NCBI RefSeq assembly: GCF_027943255.1
Contig: NC_072892.1
Span: forward strand, 24,017,792-24,081,791
Length of the DNA: 64,000 nt
Direction: 5' to 3'
Source: Anastrepha obliqua
Lineage: Eukaryota; Arthropoda; Insecta; Diptera; Tephritidae
A program made the translations under genes and the position numbers. Within the stretch, counting starts at the first letter, position 1, and every line of letters starts with the position of its first letter. The notes beneath the pieces were generated by a model, which saw only the letters and a program-made list of their open reading frames with translations, was not told the origin of the DNA and made no database searches. Shown piece after piece: positions 35,108 through 47,049 of the stretch.

Positions 35108-35360
35108 ACATGAATTGAGTTTCGAATTGCTGCCACATCCACCGCATTTGCCAGATTTGGCTCCTAGCGACTAGTGGTTGTTCACAGAACTAAAAAAATG
35201 CTCGCCGCTAAGAAATTTCGCTCGAAGGAAGCGGTTATCGCTGAAACTGAGACCTATTTTGAGGCGAAAGGTAAATCGTTCTACAAAAGTCGCATTGAAA
35301 TGTTAGAGCGGCGGTGGAACGATTGCGTTATTCTTGATGGAAATTACTATGGCGAATAAA
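35108..35360 (+). pseudogene. C-terminal fragment of a second mariner
   Basis: Immediately after the previous element, the plus strand reads FELLPHPPHLPDLAPSD, a stop, then WLFTELKKMLAAKKFRSKEA and a SFYKSRIEMLERRWNDCV stretch, ending at the TAA near 35359. This is an irritans-like C-terminus (LPDLAPSD third Asp, KKFRS, FYKSGIEKLEKRW). The N-terminal part is absent on the left of the neighbouring element, so simple nesting is not supported. Confidence 0.78.
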
Positions 35361-35427
35361 GCTAATTTCTAGTTATAGTCCTGCGTTCTGTTATTTATTA
35401 TTATGCAATTGGATTTGTTTGAATTTA

Positions 35428-36310
35428 GATAGGTAGGTGAAATGGTTGAAGTGTCAGTCTGGCGCTCCTCAAGTAGCACTGAAGCGTCGTTTTGATATCA
35501 TTAAGAAACACCCAACAGGCAGATATCTACAGCCAGCCAGAGCTGTTCATATCGAAACTAGAATTACAGAGAGGCATGCCGAAGAATCAGTTAGACCCGA
35601 ATTAGGCAGGCCTTACTGAGGCACGCGTCACTATTACCCTACCAGGCCCACGTTAGGCAAGGCAAAGATTGGCATGCCAGAACAATACCAAATTTGGTTG
35701 TGGTAACGAAAATCTGTGGCAGTGTCTCACTTAGGCATAAATTGGAATCCCTAACTGATTTGTAGAAGGGCATCCGGAGTATTACCGAAGTTCGGTTTTT
35801 CGAACCTGCGCCTAATGAGGCAGATGTGTGGCGATGCCTTTCGGGACTTGGGCCTAGTTTGGCTGCCTTATGAGTCGCAAATTTGGAATGCGGTCTGTCT
35901 TATTTGCGCCTAATCACCGCCTTACCAAAATTTCTAGTCGGGATAATGGAGAAGAATGATGGGAAGAAAGGAGCGCCCAGCGATCTTAATCGTCTAGCTG
36001 CCAAACCCGGACTTTTACGGAGTAAGTTCTCAACAGTCTCTTTCTCTCAAAGGCGCTCACAGCTTCTGCAATGGGGGTTAAATGGTAACCCTAGCTTTTC
36101 AGCGTGTGTGCCGATCGTCCAATGACCGGTAAACACAGCTACGAGTTTGGAAATTGAATGGCGAGAAGTCCAAAGAACTTTCTGCGTCCTCCGTATATCG
36201 TATTGGGGCCAAAGAGTTCTCGAAATAGCACATGAAGAAATGGAGCTCCGTCTTTTCTGCCCTTTCCTGGGAAATAATTTGTGCAAGTCCCCTTTAACAA
36301 CTGTTAGGGA
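35428..36310 (-). pseudogene. RNase H LINE tail with the shared 3' module
   Basis: The minus strand from 36286 encodes KLFPRKGQKRRSS, SRTLWPQYDIRRTQKVLW, and SISKLVAVFTGHWTIGTHA, ending at HCRSCERL. That is the tail of an I/LOA-like LINE. It continues into a 3' module whose landmarks are CGTCTAGCTGCCAA (about 35990), CAACAGGCAGATATCTACAG (about 35512-35531) and AGGTAGGTGAAATGG (35431-35445). About 350 bp of unrecognised sequence (35575-35930) interrupts the module. This copy supplies the empty TTAA site for the element at 15.8 kb. Confidence 0.75.
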
Positions 36311-36329
36311 AGAAGAACGTGAAAGAGCA

Positions 36330-38738
36330 ACAACATTTAAAGGACAATTCCTTAAATTTTCTTGTAAAAATACGATTCATAACGCGGGCCATTACGACCC
36401 ACTTTACAGTGCTTGTATTCATTTTCTACCCTACTGCAGCCGGGTTAATTGAAATCCAATGAATTTAATTGTCGTGTAATTGATTTTTCTGTTTTCTTGA
36501 TATATAAACATGTATGTATGTATGTATGTGTAGTGCGCATATACGACAATATTTTGACAATCCAATATTTAAACGGCGAGAGATATTTCTGTAATGCGCC
36601 GGCCGCCACTTCCAGTGCCCAATCAGCCAAAAGCCGGCTAAATTGCAAATAAATGACATAGCCAAAGCAAAACGGCATAAAAACTTGTTGAGTGAAACGA
36701 TGCAACTCGCATTACAAATGCCGCAATTGATGTGTGGCAGCGACAACAGTAGCAGAGGCAACAAATTTGCAAATACCGTAACGTGCGATCGGCAATCAGC
36801 AATCGTCAATTTGTTGACGGCAGGCGACATACGACGGGCGCGCGGCGGCCGATTGGCGGCAGGAACAACAAAGTCGCCAATTCCAAGCATTCAGCTACAC
36901 GCATTGCAAGATATGTTTCTATGATTACACTTGCATATGTGTGTTTGTATGTATGTGTAGCATGTGTTTGTGTGGCAACGTATTGCAGCGATTTCAGTTG
37001 CGCGCTCTTGTCAATCGTTGTGTTATTGCCAGGCGTTGTTACCAAGGCAGTGATTGTTACAGTTGAGGTTGCAGCTAGCGCTGCCACAAGCGCACTACAC
37101 ATTTGGATAATTTCGCCATTTGTGGCTTCGATTTGTCAGGCGGCAACTTTCAACCTTACTGTTGTTGCCGTGCAGCAGCAGCAGCAGAAGCCGCTTGTCG
37201 CCTGTTACTCGGCGTTGCTATGTTTGTTGCTATCGATTTGTTTTCTGCTTGTTAATGGTTTTTGTGCATGCAATGTATGCATGTCGCCGCAACAATTAGT
37301 ATGTGAAGGTTATCCTTAAATGGCAACACTGGCACACGCCTTTTTCATGCAATGCGCGACAGCGCGCCATTGCCTTATTTCGTCTTCGCTCGTGTGCGTT
37401 TTTTTTGTATTTTGTTGCTCATTTTTCTGTTTACTTCTTTCGCGCCGGCCGCGTGCGTGTGCGCGCGCTTGTAAATTGCAAGCAAAGCTGACCCACTTAC
37501 CCAGTTTATGTGTCCCGAAACGGTGCAATTCAAGTGCTCAATTGAATCATCTTCTTCTTCGCACTCCACTTTCTGCACCGCATCCTCCTATCCTAACCAA
37601 GGTTTATTTACAGAATAAGTAAATGGCACATAAGCACCTACATACATACGCACACATATACATACACTTTTACATTCAACTCACAATGTGTGTGTGTGTT
37701 TTTTTTTTTTCAATTCAGAAAATTTCGTAAATCTTCCACTTGCATCAACATTCACTTTCCACTTTGTATTGAGGCTAAATGTGACGGCGACTCTCCGCGC
37801 GCTTATTTGCGGGCGACTGTCTCGTTTACTGCCAAAAAGGGCCCACTATCGTCGCCCTTTCGCTTATGCTGGTTGACCCAAAAATTAATGCCCGAAACCA
37901 TTTCGTCAGTGCGAAGCTGAGTTGATCAAAATGACCACCAACTTTCATTTTTTCTTTGTTTATACGTAAAAAATTGCATTATTTGTTTGGTTTACTTTGT
38001 GCGCTGTCTTCATCCACGTGCGCATGCGCAGGCGCACGTACGCGTCAAGTTTGCGGCTGCGAAGAGATCAATAACGGGAGATACGAACATCATTTTGACC
38101 ATAAATATGTATTACGTGGTCTGCAGTTGAGGGCTTTGTAACGATGAATGCCGCTGATACGAATATTGGTGCCAGAATTTGGAGAGCGCCGTCAGAGAAA
38201 ATATTAAATTATTGCTCATTAAGTGCCCAAGTTATCGATGAAGCTGCGTTAATACGCGTAATCAATGGGTGACCAATAAATGAGTTGGAATGTAGAGAGA
38301 AGTTTGTAAAGGGAAAGAAATGAAAACTACGATAATTTCTTACCGATGACCTAATTTTATACTTACGGATGTATGCATTCTGCTTATTTATTTACTTATT
38401 TAATTAAAAAAGTCAAATAAACTACAATGGTTCTTGCTGACTTAAACGAATCACGAAGAACTAAAGTGCGGCACCAAAATAAAATTGATTGTAATAAATT
38501 AGAAAACCCATTATTGGGCGAAGAAAAATCAAGCAAAATGGAATTCGAAATCTCGTTGAGTTCTCAAAGTTAACGCACTAATGCGGGCGTTTCTCGCGTA
38601 ATTCGTACTAGAAGTCTTGAGAAATTGAATAGCTTTGTTAGCAGTAATTTAGTTGGGTTTGCTTATATGTGGTTGCTCCCACTTAATTGAGCATTTAAGA
38701 ATCTGTTCATTGTCCTACCTTTAAGAGGCACAAATAAG
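36330..38738. other. unassigned, GC-richer stretch without recognised repeats
   Basis: About 2.4 kb lacking transposon signatures. It holds a (TGTA)n microsatellite (about 36509-36532) and a (CAG)n run (about 37173-37188). The longest frame is 178 codons on the plus strand (36783-37319): hydrophobic and Cys-rich, with a QQQQQ tract and no recognisable domain. Overlapping frames occur on both strands, as expected of GC-rich non-coding DNA. This is the best candidate for host-derived conserved sequence in the window, but no exon can be supported. Confidence 0.4.
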
Positions 38739-38740
38739 TA

Positions 38741-39683
38741 CAGGGTCTGACAACGTCACGTGAAATGGTTCAAAAAGTGAAGAAGCGACTTGAGCGAAAT
38801 CCTCGACGAAGTGCCAATCAAATGGCGAAAGGACTGAAAATATCTGGCCGTAGCATCCCCCGCATACTGAAAAATGATCTCAAAGTCAGGCCTTACACGA
38901 TCCAAAAGTCGCATGATCTTACACCAAAGCAGCAACAAGTCAGAATTAAGAGAGCAAAGGAGTTGTTTGGCTGAAAGCGGTCAATTTCCGAACATTGTGT
39001 TTTCTGACTAGAATATTTTTCAAATTGAGCAATTCGTAAACTCTCAAAAGGATAGGGTTTACTTGAGCGACCGTTCGTACGAGAATTTGAGTCATCGATT
39101 GACTACGAGGAGGTAGCACCCGTCACAGGTAATGGTTTGGGCCGCTGTAAACGCAGATGGACGCTCTCCAATCGTTTTCATCGATCTTGGCGTCAAATCA
39201 AATTTGAAATATTATGGGGAAGGTATTCTGGAGGTTGCCTTGAAGACGTGAGCAGACAAATATTTCGGTGGCAGACCATGGATGTTTCAACAGGACTCAA
39301 CACCGTCTCACAACGCTCGAGTGAACCAAGAATGGCTAAAAATCAATGCTCCGTACTTCACAACGTCTACACAATGACTCTCAAATTCAGCAGAAGCGAA
39401 TCCGATGGATTATTCTCTTTGAGCCATTTTGGAGAGCAAAGTCCGAACTAAATGATTCACAAGTCTCGAGGGGCTGCAGAAAACCAGTGTCCGCGAGTGG
39501 GCCTAAATACCTGCAAGTCACATTCGGGCAGCTTGCGATTCGTTTCTGGACCGTCTCAAGGCCATAGTATTCTTAATCTTGTATTATTTTCACACATTTT
39601 TTTACTTTGAATTGAATAAAAATAATTTTCCAAACTAAATTTATGGCCTTTTGAATTGGTTACACTTCGAGTGCCGGACTCTG
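38741..39683 (+). mobile_element. maT-clade (DD37D) transposon, copy 2, 5' deleted
   Basis: The right end is intact (inverted CAGAGTCCGGCACTCGAAGT before TA at 39684). The left end keeps only about 14 bp of terminal repeat (CAGGGTCTGACA) before jumping into the coding region at REMVQKVKKRLERNPRRS (about 38760). Then come MAKGLKISGRSIPRILKNDL, QFPNIVFSD with a stop after the first Asp (about 39007), a VMVWAAVNADGRSP stretch (about 39130), and the second Asp in WMFQQDSTPSHNARVNQ (about 39278-39330). NPMDYSLW follows, with its Asp 37 residues after the second. It belongs to the same subfamily as the copy at 59.8 kb. Confidence 0.87.
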
Positions 39684-39694
39684 TATATAAAGTA

Positions 39695-40760
39695 CAGTTA
39701 AGCAAATGATATTTGAGAAAAAGCAATATAATTAATATTCAGTCGGCAAACCTTTAGCTTTTCACACAGCATTCAGTCTTCTTGGCATGGATTCGACCAG
39801 CTTCTTGCATTGTGAAGGATATATTTTCCCCTACTCTTCTTTAATAGCATCTTCTAGGTCTCTCTTGCTTCTAATAACATGAGTTTTTAGTTGGTTTTCC
39901 AAATGAGCCCATTGTGGAGGCGTTTCAACTACTTTAGGGCAGTTGTATATAAGCCATAGACGTACATCAAGTGCCTTATGCTTGGGATCGTTGCCTTGAT
40001 AGTACTGGAAATTGTCCTTAATTTCCTACTCTTCAGCACTTTCTTTCAAATTTTCTTTCATAATTTTTAAGTATTGTTTGTGGTCCATATTTGTGTTAAT
40101 AAAGCACAAATTTCCAGTATCAGCAGCGGACATACAAACCCATACCAATACCGACCCACGCTCATGTTTAATTGTCGGACGCAAGTTTTTTTCCAGCAAT
40201 TTTTTTCTCTTCTCAGCAACTCTTCTCAACTTATATGATTGTCCATCTGACCTAAATATATTAAACTTGTTTTCATCTGCAAATAAAATGTGCTTCCAGA
40301 GCTCGAAATCTTTATCCAAACAACGCTTTGCGAATGTTATTCTCTGGTGTCGGTTAACCTCGTTGAGGAAAGGTTTTTTTCGTGCAACTCTTCCATTGTA
40401 ATTATTCTTTCGCAACACTATAAGTATACTTTCGGGGTTGCAGTTAATATTAAGGTACTGGGCGGCATCTGTTTCGAGCTCAGGAGCGCTCAAATTTGGA
40501 TTTTTCTTAACTTGTTGCACTCTCCACCGTTCATCTGTATTTATTATTTTTCACGGATTTCGTTTCTTTGAAGTATGTTTTATCACGCCGTGTACAGTTG
40601 AATGGGATCTATCCAAAATTTCTGGGATTTCCCGAACGGATTTACCCTTTTCATCATGAATAATAATTAAATTTTGGCTTGAATTGAGCTTTGTCCTCGC
40701 TGTCTAAACCTGGATTTTTATTCAACAAGACACGACTGAAATTTTATTTTACGTTTGGTC
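39695..40760 (-). pseudogene. Tc1-like transposase relic
   Basis: The minus strand: helix-turn-helix remnants (KSVREIPEILDRSHSTVHGV, about 40570-40640), then an intact 164-codon run (40026-40520) with QRITFAKRCLDKDFELWKHI and the first Asp in ILFADENKFNIF (about 40255-40290). The second motif is NDPKHKALDVRLWL preceded by QG rather than QD, so the second Asp is lost. The third region jumps from VETPPQ to WAHLENQL, deleting the SPDLNPIENL segment and the Glu. The element borders TA at 39693 with end CAGTTAAGCAAATG. The opposite terminus was not found. Confidence 0.82.
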
Positions 40761-41039
40761 CTTTCTACCGAGAGCAAATTAGTTGTGGATACCCCGTTTT
40801 AAAGTGCCAATCAATCGCAATAGTGCCAGATGTGTAACTTTTTTTTTGGCATCAATTTTGCGAATGCTGCATGAACTGACTTGAATTCTCATCACATAAG
40901 TACATGGAATTTCAGATCGTAAAAGGATTTTGCAAAGGCAACATTATTGCTGTTGGTACAACTTAACATTCATTCTTTTACTAAAATTCGATAGTTTCGA
41001 TAGTTTTCCCTTAATGTGTAATAAAATACGAGAAGTTGT

Positions 41040-41760
41040 TTATAAGATGGGTAGAAAGTCAAAAGAAACTACATACTTTGGAGGAAAAAAAACAGTATTA
41101 TAATTTAGGAAATGAAGTAGAAACATTAAAAGAGATATGAAAGTCCACAAAAGCAAGCATTTCAACCATCCACAGCATTTTACAGAAGAACCCACTAAAC
41201 ATAGGACAGGCCTGAAGAATTGCAGTCCTGCAATAAGGCTGGTAATATTAGAAAAATCTAGCGAGAGTCACGCACTTCTACGCCAGAAATTTATAGGAAT
41301 CTCGCTACCATTAGCAGGATAAACATTAGTGATGAAACGGTGCGAAGAATGCTTGGAGCCGCTGGGTAGCATGCAATTTATTAGTGATAAAATGAGCTAT
41401 CGGCTTTGTATTCAAATATTAAAGGAAAACTTTAGAAAACTGGGCTTTCGGGCCGTCATATCTTCCAGCAGGGTAACGACCCAAAGCATACAGCTCACAA
41501 TAGTAAGCATTGGATATTATAAATATAAGACCCCGAAAATTTTGGAAACACCACATCTTATAGGCAGATCGAAGCGAGCCATTCGGAAACACGAAATTAC
41601 GTTAAGGAACAGCCCTAAAGCAGCGATACTCAAAGAATAGGCAAAGGCATCAGCTGTGAGAACGCTAAAGTTGATTTTCTCAATGCAGAATAGATTAAGA
41701 AAAGTTATTAAAATGAAAGGATATGCAACAATAAATTGTATTTACGTCTGAAATGGGTTT
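41040..41760 (+). pseudogene. Tc1-like transposase relic, heavily decayed
   Basis: Fragments in shifting frames: MGRKSKETTY (about 41048) then KASISTIHSILQKNPLNI (about 41155-41205) from the helix-turn-helix, FQQGNDPKHTAH (second motif, Asp replaced by Gly, about 41465-41500), and the C-terminus SMQNRLRKVIKMKGYATI (about 41682-41735). Order and wording match Tc1-family proteins. Large parts between are unreadable. No terminal repeats were found. Confidence 0.68.
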
Positions 41761-41800
41761 GCCGCATACTTTGGTGACATGAATTCGCATAGTTTTTAAG

Positions 41801-42467
41801 TTAAGGGATTAGGGGTAGTCAGAAGCCCGAAAAAATGATGATTTTCAATAATTTTTTTTTTGCTAGTCAATTGCTTTATTTTCCAGAAATAAAAACATAG
41901 CATTAATACATCATGTTTCGACTTGACTTAAGCATAATTAAAAAAAAAAAATTTATGATTTTAAAAGTTATCGCTGCTTGTGTGCAGCCCGTTTCTCTAG
42001 AAGTCCCTTGCGGTGATCATCACAAGTCCGTGGAGATTCATCTAAAATCAATCGGGCAAGATAAATTAGTTTTATTAATAGATAATCTTGTGCCTGATAG
42101 CAGCTTTTTTCCAAAATTAACAATATGACGGTCTCAGGAAATATTTTTCAGATTTTTGAGAAAAAAGCCGACAATGAATAGTGAAAAAAAAATCCTTCGA
42201 TCAGGCACGATTTTTTTATGTTTTTGAAAAACAGTATACATTTTATTGAAATCTACCAAGCGGTTTTTAAGTTACAGTGATCACCAGTCCAAAAAACATA
42301 GTTTTGAGAAAAACGCATTTAGCGCCCGAGCGTCCTTTGTTATTTGTTGAATAACTCGAAAAATATTTGTCGGATTCACTTCAAATTTTCACACAATGCT
42401 TCTAAGACATTATACTTTAAGAAAATGTCAAAAAATCGACTTTATTGAAAATTCTGATTACCCCTAA
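41801..42467. repeat. TTAAGGG-terminal repeat family 3, copy 1
   Basis: The left end reads TTAAGGGATTAGGGGTAGTC. The right end has an inverted match (CTGATTACCCCTAA, about 42454-42467). The interior includes a GATCATCACAAGTCCGTGGA stretch and a TCCTTCGATCAGGCACGA stretch, also present in inverted order at 44.3-44.75 kb. No coding potential is supported. Confidence 0.75.
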
Positions 42468-42469
42468 CG

Positions 42470-44285
42470 CATTATTTACTTACGCTTTTGCTATAAAAAG
42501 GATTTATTTTTATATTTAAACTAAAGCTTTGATCACAAAGAAGTGACTGAATTAGTTTTTCAGCAATAAATGAAAAGCGGAAGGATATGACAATTCCTAA
42601 TCGAGATAAAATACTCCGCATACCTTTGTGAGTCACTGTATGCGCATACCATAAAGACCTCCTGCTTATGGCCAATTGCTGAAGAAGTAACCAACTAAGA
42701 GCTAACGACAAGCCAGTTGAGCAGCAAGATAATAGAAAAGTTGAGGCAACGCACTCATGACGCTTCACTCAAACAAACTTTCATGTATTTTTGATTTTTA
42801 TTCTGCATATTTGTGCATACGAACATGAGACGCATAGTGACGTAAATAAAGTAGAAAAATCGACTGCTGTTTTGTAGTTTCCCTCAAGCGCTTCTTTTCG
42901 TTTAGAACAAAAGTTGATAAGCTGATTGATTTATGTCTTCCAGAAAGATTTCGCGGCTTAAATATATATTTAGTGGCTCTTAGTAGCTGAGTGCTGCTTT
43001 AAAGTTGTAAATTTATAAACTCAATACCAGTTGATGAGGCTGTAAATGTCGCTCGCAGCTTTCAGTTGATTTATAGGCTTTTAAAGTTGTTCGGCTAGTT
43101 GAGTGTACCCTGAAGTTGTTTGAAAATACTTTATTTCACCGCTGTAAAATACAAGGTGGCGCATTATTTATACATACTTCGTGTAATATTTGATGCCAAC
43201 ATTGGGTGCGGAACCCAGCGCCAATCGAATGAATGTTAGGCACAGTCTCTTATACGGCTACTGCGGCATATCGAATTTAAAAGTAAAGCTAAATTTGCCC
43301 TTTTAGCAGCTAAAAAAGGGTAATGTCGATTTGTAAACCCTTTCGAAGCCGATTGTAATAAATACGAGTGGCGATTCGAATGGTTGATCGAACGGTAAAG
43401 TCAAGATTGTTACTGCCGGACACAATTGCAGCATTGACTGACGTTATTTGTGCTGCTGCTGCTGCTGCTATGCATTTATCATGACATGGAAATCGCAGGG
43501 CCCCAGCAAACGGTGTACGTTGCAAAGGAAATTTGTATGGATTTCTACAAGCGTTGGGGTTGCACATCGCAATTGGCTGTTATGCGTGTGGCAATGCGTT
43601 CAAAAGCAATTTGTGCATCGTGCTTAGGGGATACTGCAGAGTACTCGCATGCAAGTCGACGGTAGCCACGGCAGTGTCAGCAATGGCAGCAACAGATACA
43701 TTTCGACGATATGCATATCACGCATTGTTGATAGTCACGCGCAAATGTACAAACAATCATTTGTATGCGTCATGTGTATGTTGGTGCACATACATACATA
43801 CATACACATATATGCATATCCATGTGTGTTTATGTGAAACGTAAGTGTGCATCATTAGAAATTTAAAACTGAAAACGAAAAAATAATGAGCGCAAAGTTT
43901 CTCTTTTAAAGCGACTTCACATCAGATGTTGCCACACTGCTTTTAGACGGCGATGTTGCAATAGTCCGATTTTCGTTTTTTGTTTTTGTTTTGTTTTTTG
44001 ATAATACATATTTGATTGTTTATTTTGGAGTACAATGCATATATGAACATAAGCACAAATCACGTGCGTGAAATCAATAAGTATGCATTCGAGTAATCAA
44101 AAACGAGAGCGAAGAAAGCAAAACAAATAAATATAAAAAAATTGAAAAAAAACAGAAAAAAAATAAAAGCGAAAGTGAAAACTTCTCAGCGCAAGTCTAC
44201 GGCGAAAGTAAACAATAATTAGTACAATGATAAATGGAAACAAATACTAGATATTGTCTGTAAAAGCCAGAAAATATTATTTATT
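42470..44285. other. unassigned stretch between inverted repeats
   Basis: No domain recognised. It contains a (GCT)n run (about 43452-43468), a CATA microsatellite (about 43788-43806) and poly(A)-rich DNA at 44130-44165. Frames up to 103 codons lack motifs. Confidence 0.45.
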
Positions 44286-44289
44286 TATT

Positions 44290-44748
44290 TATAAAATTGA
44301 ATTTTTTTTGCATTTTCTTAAAGTATAATAACTTAAAAATTTTTATACCGTTTTTGAAAAATATAGAAAAATCGTGCCTGATCGAAGGATGTTTTTTTTT
44401 TAAACTTTCGATTTTTTTCAAACAGCTAATTGTCTTTTTTTTTTGTCGAAAATCTGAAAAATATTTCCTGAGGGCGCCATATTGTTAGTTTAGATTACCT
44501 ATTAATGAAACTAATTTCTCTTTTCCCGATTCATTTAAGACGAATCTCCACGGACTTGTGATGATCACCGCAACGGACTTTACAATTATTATTTTTTTTT
44601 TTGAAATTTTGCTAAAGTCAAGTCGAAATACGGAGTATTAATGCTATGTTTTTATTTTTGGAAAATAAAGCAATTGACTAGCAAAAAAAAAAAAAAATAT
44701 TGAAAATCATCACTTTATTGGGCCTCTGACTACTCCTAACCCCTCAAG
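44290..44748. repeat. TTAAGGG-terminal repeat family 3, copy 2 (inverted)
   Basis: Inverted relative to the copy at 41.8 kb. Shared blocks are TCGTGCCTGATCGAAGGA (about 44371), CGGACTTGTGATGATCACCG (about 44552-44571), TTGGAAAATAAAGCAATTGA and the end GACTACTCCTAACCCCTCAA (about 44728-44747), the diverged complement of the family terminus. The distal part after 42.2 kb is not matched, so this copy is truncated. Confidence 0.75.
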
Positions 44749-44824
44749 GAGTAAACAATATATGTATTTATAAAAATAGCGCAATAGCATCGAGGCCTTA
44801 TCCCACATCTCCACCTTCTACTAA

Positions 44825-45780
44825 ATGTGTCTTAACATCATGTGGCCAACTTATGTAGTGTCGGTAGTAGAAGTGACGGTCCATCGTCAAAGCAACTCAC
44901 TTAGACCGTTGCAGATCGATTGTGATCCCACAGGCGCTGGTACTCACGGCCCCAGAATCAAGCGTGCTGTGCCGATTGGCAGTTTTCCAAGCATATTCCA
45001 AGCGGAGATGCATGCCATTTGCCTATGTGCAAAGATAAACTTAAACAGAAATGTTCATAATGACCGAATTGCCATTCTGAATGACAGTGAGGTGGCACTC
45101 ATGGCCCTATTCTCCTGTGAAATCAAATCCTCACTGGTCCTCGATTGTATCGCGAAACTTAAGCTAGTAGGAACGCACAACTGCATCCGTCTAATTTGGG
45201 TCCCAGGACACATGCGTATAACTGCGAACAAAATAGCGGACGCATTGGCGAGAGAGACTGCAGCCTCGCCCCTAATAGAACCCGAGCACTTCCTTGCTAT
45301 GGGACAACACACCATCGCGGAGATTTTAGAAGTGAAGAGCTAGAACTAAGGGCGATTTGCAAGCACCAAACTATGGGGCTACACCAAGCGAAATCTTTAC
45401 TGGTAGGGTATAAACAAAAGAGGTTTAAAAAACTCATAACCCTCGCCAAGGATAAACTGAGAATGTTCATTGGCATTCTCACAGGCCACTGCAGACGGCG
45501 AAGTCATCTGCACATGATCGGGATTTGGTATACGGAGTCTTGTTGTTTCTGCGACCAATCTCAATAGACTCAAATACATCTTCTCCTGGAATGCAGCGAT
45601 AAAGCATGTAGAAGTTTGAGACATCTTGGCCTATTGTAGCCAGAGGAAGGGCACATACGCTCAATCCAACCAAGCTCTATTCTGAGTTTGATAAGGGTAC
45701 TGAATCTGGATGAATTACTGTGATGAGTAGAGGACATAAAAGACCACGGGGTCAAAATGCAAACCTCTTATAGAATCTAA
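44825..45780 (+). pseudogene. RNase H LINE, 3' portion
   Basis: A 172-codon open run (44825-45343) contains RNase H: FQAEMHAICLCAKI, AILNDSEVALMAL (catalytic Asp kept, usual SDS altered to NDS), and IRLIWVPGHMRITANKIADA. After a shift the tail reads KQKRFKKLITLAKDKLRMF, GILTGHCRRRSHLHMIG, CCFCDQ, IHLLLECSDKACRSLRHLG (about 45568-45622). It ends at TCTAATCTAATCT (about 45777-45789), tail to tail with the next LINE. Confidence 0.85.
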
Positions 45781-45789
45781 TCTAATCTA

Positions 45790-46400
45790 CTATTTGTTTT
45801 AATAGCAAATCGCTTGATCTCGCTGGCACTTATAACCTTAAGGTCATCAGTATCATACAATAACGACGAGGCAAAGTATCTGAACCTAGTGGCATGCCAC
45901 GCAGTACAGTGACAGCGATGATGTCTGATATACTCTTCCTGCTCCTCATTGTTGCAGCTTCTGCAATAGTCGAAATGAGACAGTGGCTTGTGATCAAAGC
46001 AACTAATATAAAAACATTTTTCCTTGACCGATTCAGTAGCACCATTGAGTGCGTGACGTCCCATTTCGGCTTAATTCTTTTTCCAGCGTTACTTGTCAGA
46101 CTATCAACCCATCTCCTGTTGGCTGAAGTGACAAAGCTAATTGCACCATGCAGTTTGGAGGTTGAGAGGAGTACACCTATAATCTTCATAGTAGTAGTGC
46201 ACTCTCTTGCTAATTTATCAGCCCTACAATTGCCTGGTGTGTCACTACAATATCTAACGCTGACACCCATATCTAACGGAAGCGGAAATATTCCGTCAGC
46301 TCGTTAAAAAATGCACGACATTTGCGAGCAATGATGGAACTGGTGACAACCCCAGCAAGAGATCTAATCGTGGGCACTTTCCTGTCTTAATATTTCCTTT
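45790..46400 (-). pseudogene. RNase H LINE, 3' portion, convergent
   Basis: The minus strand: RNase H end with ARQCRAFFNELTEYFRFR (about 46270-46325) and CSDTPGNCRADKLAREC in place of VPGHSGI..GN.ADELA, then NRRWVDSLTSNAGKRIKPKW (about 46100-46160), VALITSHC, and the Cys/His block CNNEEQEEYIRHHRCHC (about 45900-45960), ending ASEIKRFAIKTNSR near 45785. Heavily substituted but ordered as expected. Confidence 0.8.
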
Positions 46401-46419
46401 TCAAAATGGCGTCAAGCTA

Positions 46420-47045
46420 ATTAGATCGCTGTATTCACTGTAGAATGAAAATTGAGTTCTTAAACCACGAAATGATAGTTGATGTTAAGACAGTGATGGC
46501 AAGCAATTCGGTGAAACAGATGGGTGACAGTGAAAATTGTCTCCACTTAGACTTTCTGTTTTAACAGAGCTTTTTAACATAAACCGAAGACAATTTAATT
46601 TTCGTTGTCCGCGCCATTTCCATGCACGAACACAGCGATCCGATTTGCTGAGAACATTTTGAGAATGAAATTTTAAAACAGAAACGGGCGCAAATGAAAA
46701 AACGGAACTAAGTCTAAACAAAAATTTGACAGATGAAGATTAAGAAACATTTAGTAGAAGGTGGCTATGTAGAGTGTTGCGATTCTTTAGCTGTATTATC
46801 GGCGAATTCAGTTCGGTTATGTTGGCCACCAGAAAAGTGATACAGCAAACAGACATTTCAAGTGTCAGATACTTTTAATATGAAATATATTTGCAGTTCC
46901 ATGCCACTAAATCTCACCTGTGTATTTGAGTGCTGTTATTATAATCCAACTACACTGTACAAAATTCAACTTGAATACAAAAAGCCATAACATTTCTTCG
47001 TTATATAGAGAATTTGTTGCATAGAAAAAACAAAAAAAAGGTCTT
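46420..47045. other. unassigned stretch
   Basis: No motif recognised. A 78-codon minus-strand frame at 46485-46721 shows no domain. Confidence 0.45.
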
Positions 47046-47049
47046 TAAG

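Noticed and set aside
36783..37319. 178-codon plus-strand open frame as a host gene
   Set aside because: It is low in complexity, overlaps open frames on both strands, has a CAG-run poly-Gln, and shows no domain or convincing start context.
37303..37622. overlapping frames on both strands as small genes
   Set aside because: Multiple mutually overlapping frames in GC-rich DNA without motifs are expected by chance.
42472..42768. 98-codon minus-strand frame as a membrane protein
   Set aside because: No recognisable domain. Hydrophobic runs come from AT-rich composition.
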